Shown here piece by piece: positions 59,957 through 64,000 of a stretch of DNA of 64,000 bases; position 1 is the first letter of the stretch; each line of letters opens with the position of its first letter. The position numbers were made by a program, and so were the translations under genes. Under the pieces are notes generated by a model. That model was not told the DNA's origin. It saw nothing but the letters and a program-made list of their open reading frames with translations, and made no database searches. Source of the stretch: Clostridium sp031626875 (GTDB lineage Bacteria > Bacillota > Clostridia > Clostridiales > Clostridiaceae); assembly GCF_031626875.1 (NCBI RefSeq), contig NZ_JANDMF010000010.1, positions 1 through 64,000 of the forward strand, in the 5' to 3' direction.

Positions 59957-60966
59957 GCCAATAATTCTCTCCAAGTATCATTTCCAACTACACCATCTGC
60001 TGAAATTCCTCTACTTTCTTGAAACCATCTAACAGCATTCTTAGTATCTTGTCCAAAGATTCCGTCTGCGTTAGCTCCCACACGTAGCTGAATCCATTGA
60101 GTTAAATTCCCTTCTGCACCTTTTCGAATAAGTGGACATGCATCTAATGTTAATGGTCCGGCTATTCCATCTATGTCTAAGTCTCCAAAGCCTTGTCTAT
60201 TCAACTCTGCTTGTAATTGGCTATATATATTAATATCACTATAGTCTAATTGTGGTACTGGTTGTGGGGTGTAATTACTATCAATCAAAACCCCTTCATT
60301 AAAATTATCTAAATCGCAAAAGCCATTTACTCCAGGACAATAACCTGGATATGGTGCTTCTGCTGCATATTGATGCCCAACATAACTAGAACCCCAAACC
60401 TTATTACTCATAGGAGTATTAACTCCATAATTTGCAACCCATAAAGGATATTGAGCCAATCTACTATCTAATTGTTCATCTATAAAAGATGGTCCCGAAT
60501 AAATGCATAAAGGTAAATCACTTAATTGCTTAAATCTAGCTATAAATCTTATAGCATAATTCATAAAATTAGAGGGCTGATTTCTTGAATACTCTATATC
60601 CAAACAAGGTTTTAAGTCATTCCTTCTATTCTTAATTTGATTGTAGAAGTTTTCTGCTTGTGTTTCAGGCTCACTACTACCAACTAAGAAATGATAAAAC
60701 CCAACTTTTAAACCAACACTAGTTGCACCATTATAATTTGCAGATAAGTGAGGATCTTGATAAGTTGTTCCTTCTGTAGCTTTAATATATGCAAACTCTA
60801 CACCGCTACTTCTAACTGTATTAAAATTAATTCCCCCATTATCCCAATTACAATCTGAAATGTCTATTCCCTTATAACTGTATGCTTGTACTGGAAAAGT
60901 CCCAATAAAAAAAGCAACCATAAAGGCTGCTAACAATAAACTAATATTTCTTTTTAATTTTCTCAT
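59950..60966 (-). CDS. GH25 muramidase endolysin with two peptidoglycan-binding modules and signal peptide
   Basis: A 338-residue lysin. A signal peptide (ISLLLAAFMVAFFIGTFPVQ) leads to the GH25 domain (about 30-220) with GIDISDCNWDNGGINFNTV, FAYIKATEGTTYQDPHLSAN and the catalytic acids in PCLDIEYSRN. The C-terminal part has two PG-binding type 1 repeats (FGDLDIDGIAGPLTLDACPL; GANADGIFGQDTKNAVRWFQ). The signal sequence means export could use the Sec system without a holin. It lies in the lysis block next to the XhlA-type protein. Confidence 0.9.
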   Translation of the reverse strand: MRKLKRNISLLLAAFMVAFFIGTFPVQAYSYKGIDISDCNWDNGGINFNTVRSSGVEFAYIKATEGTTYQDPHLSANYNGATSVGLKVGFYHFLVGSSEPETQAENFYNQIKNRRNDLKPCLDIEYSRNQPSNFMNYAIRFIARFKQLSDLPLCIYSGPSFIDEQLDSRLAQYPLWVANYGVNTPMSNKVWGSSYVGHQYAAEAPYPGYCPGVNGFCDLDNFNEGVLIDSNYTPQPVPQLDYSDINIYSQLQAELNRQGFGDLDIDGIAGPLTLDACPLIRKGAEGNLTQWIQLRVGANADGIFGQDTKNAVRWFQESRGISADGVVGNDTWRELLAL

Positions 60967-61015
60967 AAATCTAAACCTCCCATAAATAAAATAGAGTAGC
61001 CTTTTTAGACCACTC

Positions 61016-61426
61016 TTAAGCTTGTACTGGTGTTTGTTGGTCTACTGGTGTATTTGCTACAACTGTAGACTTTATAGTGTTTAATTGTTCTGTAAGACTT
61101 GCATTTTCTACTTTTAGCTTTTCATTCTCTTCTTGTAATTGCTTAAGTGCTGTATCATTATTCAATACTGCATCTTTACCCTTGTTTATTTCTCCTGCTA
61201 CTGCTTGTCTCCAATATGTTAAATCATCTGCTGTTAATTCCGGAAACTTAGCAAGTAATAATCCGTTAAACTCTTCTGCTTTGCTCTTAAGCTTATTCTC
61301 TACCTTATCAGTAATTCTAAATGTTTCATCTACTATTGCCCATACCTCTTTTGCTGCTGTCATATAAGTTTTATTCTTTAATATGCTAATTCCTAAACTC
61401 AACATTGTTTTTAATATTTTTATCAT
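61016..61426 (-). CDS. prophage protein with N-terminal hydrophobic segment and C-terminal coiled coil
   Basis: A 136-residue protein. Residues 4-20 are hydrophobic (ILKTMLSLGISILKN), the middle helical (EVWAIVDETFRITDKVENKL) and residues 95-118 form a coiled coil (ALKQLQEENEKLKVENASLT). It sits between XhlA and the endolysin, where holins are found, but with only one possible helix. A spanin- or holin-accessory role is possible, not shown. GGTGGT precedes the ATG. Confidence 0.65.
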   Translation of the reverse strand: MIKILKTMLSLGISILKNKTYMTAAKEVWAIVDETFRITDKVENKLKSKAEEFNGLLLAKFPELTADDLTYWRQAVAGEINKGKDAVLNNDTALKQLQEENEKLKVENASLTEQLNTIKSTVVANTPVDQQTPVQA

Positions 61427-61444
61427 TTTTACATACCACCTTTT

Positions 61445-61630
61445 CTATTTAAAATATAATGCGATAACTCCGCCAATAATAGCAGCAGCTAAAGTCTTAA
61501 TTAACCATGATTGATTATCTTCTAATTTTTTTATCCTATCAAATAAATCTTTATTATTAACCTCTAACAATGTTTCTATCTTTACCAACCTTTCTCTTAT
61601 TTCTTGTATTGGTTCTTTTTCATCTGCCAT
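61445..61630 (-). CDS. xhlA: XhlA-family hemolysin/holin-accessory protein
   Basis: A 61-residue protein. An amphipathic coiled-coil helix (IQEIRERLVKIETLLEVNNK, DLFDRIKKLEDNQSWLIK) is followed by a single C-terminal membrane helix (TLAAAIIGGVIALYF). That order and length match XhlA of PBSX-like prophages, which helps holin and endolysin lyse the host. GAGAGGTAAG precedes the ATG. Confidence 0.8.
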   Translation of the reverse strand: MADEKEPIQEIRERLVKIETLLEVNNKDLFDRIKKLEDNQSWLIKTLAAAIIGGVIALYFK

Positions 61631-61655
61631 AACTTACCTCTCATTTTCATGTTTT

Positions 61656-61697
61656 TAGGCAATAAAAAAACACCCAATTGGTGCTATCTATTGCCTA
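61656..61697 (-). terminator. terminator nested in a longer inverted repeat, between tail and lysis genes
   Basis: CACCAATTGGGTG followed by seven T on the minus strand is an intrinsic terminator. TAGGCAATA and TATTGCCTA enclose it as a second stem. The two stems are exclusive or nested, so read-through from tail to lysis genes may be controlled here. Confidence 0.7.
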
Positions 61698-61703
61698 ATC
61701 TAT

Positions 61704-61961
61704 TTAATTTGTTGTTTTAGTATCTGTACTATCTTTTGTTGTACTTGTTGCTCCAAATGTCTTTGTTACTAATAACATTAAATAATTATATTCTGCTTCA
61801 GAAATTTGTGCGAATGTATAAAAAACATTAATTTTTGTTATAAATTCATCTTTTGGAAAATATTTTGCTACAATTAAATCTCTAAGCATTTGCGATAAAT
61901 CAGATTTTAGCACTTCTTCTCCTGTAGTAGTTGTTGTTGTGTTTGTTGTTTCTGTTGTCAT
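61704..61961 (-). CDS. small phage tail-region protein (85 residues)
   Basis: Threonine-rich ends flank a helical centre (SQMLRDLIVAKYFPKDEFIT; VFYTFAQISEAEYNYLMLLV). The centre resembles XkdX-like small proteins encoded between tail-fibre and lysis genes, but the match is loose. AGAGGGATG precedes the ATG. Confidence 0.65.
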   Translation of the reverse strand: MTTETTNTTTTTTGEEVLKSDLSQMLRDLIVAKYFPKDEFITKINVFYTFAQISEAEYNYLMLLVTKTFGATSTTKDSTDTKTTN

Positions 61962-61976
61962 AATTCATCCCTCTTT

Positions 61977-62321
61977 CTATTTATTTGCAAATTTATAATT
62001 AAAAATACAAGAATTAAATTGCATTTTTATAATTGTTGCTTGTAAACTTAAAATTTTGTTATTTAATTTTTCTTCTTTTGTTGCCTCTGCTTCTACATTA
62101 CCATTGTTCGGTGTATATTCTTCTATATAATCAAACAAGGTTGCACCTATAGGATTAATTTTTAATTTAAACTGTTTTGCTTGACTATTTAGCTCATAAA
62201 ATTTATTATAATCTTCTTCTGTAATTGGAATATCTGTATCTCTTACACTATCTCCTAACGCTTCCATCCAATCAGTTCTAACTAGCGTAAAGCTACTATT
62301 TTCTATTCTTAAATAATACAC
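61977..62321 (-). CDS. phage tail-region protein (114 residues), GTG start
   Basis: Begins YYLRIENSSFTLVRTDWMEA and ends in a helical tail (KEEKLNNKILSLQATIIKMQ). I recognise the general form of proteins that follow tail-fibre genes (chaperone or DUF4376-like), with no sure family. AGGGGTG is five bases from the GTG start. Fourteen bases separate it from the BppU gene. Confidence 0.65.
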   Translation of the reverse strand: MYYLRIENSSFTLVRTDWMEALGDSVRDTDIPITEEDYNKFYELNSQAKQFKLKINPIGATLFDYIEEYTPNNGNVEAEATKEEKLNNKILSLQATIIKMQFNSCIFNYKFANK

Positions 62322-62334
62322 AAACTCACCCCTT

Positions 62335-63951
62335 TTATTTTCCTATCGTCATCCATCCGATATTAAATGTCATGCTTTCTGCTCCAGTTATTGGATTCCC
62401 AACTTTAAAATGTATTTTTGTTTTATCGGGAGAAGATGTACGGACATTAGCATATTCGGTATATGCTATATCTAAACTATCTCTACTAATAATTTCTGCA
62501 ATTGCAAAATAACACTTATCTGAATAAGCGATAGGCAAAGTATGGTCATACTCAACTCCAACTTTATAACCAATGCCACGTCCATATTGAACAATAGTCC
62601 CATCGTGAAGTTTAACCCAACTTCCATTTCCATTAGTACCACTAGCCATAACTGAAACTTTGTTATTCATCTCATTTATTGCATTTGCTATATCCTTATT
62701 AGCTGTTCTTATCCCTGCAACATTACCAAGTTGAGAAATTAATGTTTTTATAAGTGCAAACATTTCATTTATAGCGCCAACTATATATTTATTATCTGTT
62801 GCTAATGTATTATCTATAATTGGTTGCATAGCCTCTATATAACTGGTTGCTTTTGTTCCCTCTTCTAATTTTACATTGTCCCAAAAATAAAACGCATCAC
62901 TATAACTATATTGCAATACATCTGCAAATTTTACTTGATTACAAGTTGGTGGAGTTGTAAAAGTTATAGATACTTTTTTCCACATAGAACCATTTACGGT
63001 AGTTTCATTAGTGTTCCCAATATCTTCCCAAACAGTACCTTTAATTATTCTATTTGCTTCGTCACTCACAATAGTTTTTGTATCTGTTAATATATAACCT
63101 ATGTTGGCTGTACCACTAAAAAATGCATGTTCATGAGAAACTTTACCTCTAAATAGTTGTCTTAGATAACTCAATGTATATGTCTTGTTTGGTTCTACTG
63201 CTATAAATGTTCCACCAATAACTCCTCCCACTTCTGTATTGGCAAGCCCTAACGCTCGCATATAAGGTGTGTAATCACCTATGATATATTTAGCATCATT
63301 GCCATTATTCCAACCTAATTTTACACTTCCAGAATTTCTATATTCACTAAATGCCCAATAATTAAATTTGGTAAAATTCTCAAACGCACCATTTGGAATT
63401 AAATTAGGATTAACTCGACTACTATTAATATCATCTATATCGCTCCGCATTTGCTTTGTATCGCCATTACTTACAGATGCATCTAATTGTTTCTTTACAG
63501 TATTAACATTGCTTATTGCATTATTTATCGTGCTAAGTGCAGTAGCAATTGTATTATTTAATTGTTCTACAGCTGTAATGGAATCTTTACTTTGCAAATC
63601 TCCATCTTGTATTACACTTCCTATTACCCGTAAATCAAATGTAAATGTTGTTGTATTTTTTCCACCTATTACTATTAATAATTCTAATTCAACAGTACCT
63701 GCTACTCTTGTTGCATCTCGTATTAATGCTATTGTCACAATATTACTAGCTATGGTTATTCCAGTAGTTTGTTTTATCCAACTTCCATCAGCTCTTTTAA
63801 TATTCAATATTAATGTAGCTCCACTAATGTTTAAAGTCTGTCCATTATCAAACAATGTTAATATTAATGTTCTATCATCCAACTGTTTGCAAGAATTATA
63901 TGTTATTTCTTTCCTAGCTGTATCTAGTGTATATCTTAACTCATTAGCCAA
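62335..63951 (-). CDS. BppU-type phage baseplate upper / receptor-binding tail protein
   Basis: A 538-residue structural protein. Residues about 5-135 are the BppU N-terminal domain (TLDTARKEITYNSCKQLDDR; LTLFDNGQTLNISGATLILN), which docks to the baseplate. A helical coiled part follows (TAVEQLNNTIATALSTINNA). The centre (about 185-390) looks like a carbohydrate-binding beta-sandwich (NLIPNGAFENFTKFNYWAFS). The last 90 residues form a trimeric tip. AAAGGAGGAG precedes the ATG. Host recognition role; upstream tail genes lie beyond the window. Confidence 0.85.
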   Translation of the reverse strand: MANELRYTLDTARKEITYNSCKQLDDRTLILTLFDNGQTLNISGATLILNIKRADGSWIKQTTGITIASNIVTIALIRDATRVAGTVELELLIVIGGKNTTTFTFDLRVIGSVIQDGDLQSKDSITAVEQLNNTIATALSTINNAISNVNTVKKQLDASVSNGDTKQMRSDIDDINSSRVNPNLIPNGAFENFTKFNYWAFSEYRNSGSVKLGWNNGNDAKYIIGDYTPYMRALGLANTEVGGVIGGTFIAVEPNKTYTLSYLRQLFRGKVSHEHAFFSGTANIGYILTDTKTIVSDEANRIIKGTVWEDIGNTNETTVNGSMWKKVSITFTTPPTCNQVKFADVLQYSYSDAFYFWDNVKLEEGTKATSYIEAMQPIIDNTLATDNKYIVGAINEMFALIKTLISQLGNVAGIRTANKDIANAINEMNNKVSVMASGTNGNGSWVKLHDGTIVQYGRGIGYKVGVEYDHTLPIAYSDKCYFAIAEIISRDSLDIAYTEYANVRTSSPDKTKIHFKVGNPITGAESMTFNIGWMTIGK

Positions 63952-64000
63952 TCCTAATCTCCTCCTTTCTCATTTTTGTTTCTTTTGGCTCTATTTCAAC
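63952..64000. other. spacer or end of the preceding tail gene
   Basis: Only 49 bases. The ribosome site of BppU (63957-63966) is seen. A stop codon TAG on the minus strand at 63991-63993 could end an upstream tail gene, but its frame cannot be proven here. Confidence 0.4.

Overview
The window is very AT-rich and reads as chromosome of a saccharolytic, anaerobic, spore-forming Clostridium (sensu stricto type). The reasons are the [FeFe]-hydrogenase maturation GTPase HydF next to aspartate ammonia-lyase, many small one-component regulators, strong AGGAGG-type ribosome sites with frequent GTG/TTG starts, an L,D-transpeptidase, a possible mother-cell promoter, and a resident siphovirus-type prophage. 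No rRNA, tRNA or CRISPR array was recognised.

Layout. 1-6.1 kb: sugar uptake and beta-glucoside use (partial membrane protein, GH1 glucosidase with a divergent AraC regulator, a sugar-binding protein, a LacI regulator, an alpha/beta hydrolase). 6.2-16.9 kb: small redox and detoxification genes (Old-Yellow-Enzyme-type reductase with a divergent TetR regulator, metallo-hydrolase, flavoprotein, isochorismatase-type hydrolase, LysR regulator, PNPOx-like and flavin-reductase proteins, GNAT, an ABC exporter) interspersed with two decayed PhzF genes. 17-21.8 kb: a two-helicase operon (UvrD-like plus MrfA/YprA-like). 21.8-24.9 kb: an MFS exporter with two AdhR-like MerR regulators, MerR-type promoters with 19-base spacers, and traces of lost target genes. 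25-32 kb: TIM-barrel protein, L,D-transpeptidase, a Ser/Thr kinase beside a serine-repeat protein, thioesterase, tautomerase and isocitrate dehydrogenase. 32-37.2 kb: a second copy of the AraC/GH1 module, now with a GH43 xylosidase and a glycan-binding secreted protein. 37.3-43 kb: HydF, AspA, an amidase without a normal start codon, and a MarR/glycosyltransferase pair.

43.2-52.4 kb: one co-oriented exopolysaccharide operon. Its order is VTC-domain protein, DUF4956 membrane protein, CotH-type kinase, BcsA-like synthase with PilZ domain, small membrane protein, MBOAT acyltransferase, DHHW/AlgX-like protein and exported metallo-hydrolase. It is best read as a c-di-GMP-responsive machine for an O-acylated beta-glucan or related polymer, lacking the Gram-negative BcsB/BcsZ parts, with a VTC/DUF4956/CotH block of unknown role. 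A beta-lactamase-like hydrolase and a nitroreductase follow.

54.8-64 kb: the end of a prophage, all on the minus strand: baseplate/tail protein BppU, small tail proteins, XhlA-type protein, GH25 endolysin and DNA adenine methylase. After these comes a compact set with Cro-like regulator, tiny proteins, FtsK/HerA-like ATPase, HUH rolling-circle Rep, a possible ssDNA-binding protein and an Ltp-type exclusion protein. That set looks like a separate rolling-circle replicon or satellite joined to, or nested in, the prophage.

The main candidates for something new are the polysaccharide operon with its VTC/DUF4956/CotH block, the rolling-circle set, the kinase/serine-repeat pair, and the duplicated AraC/GH1 control region with strictly conserved spacing.
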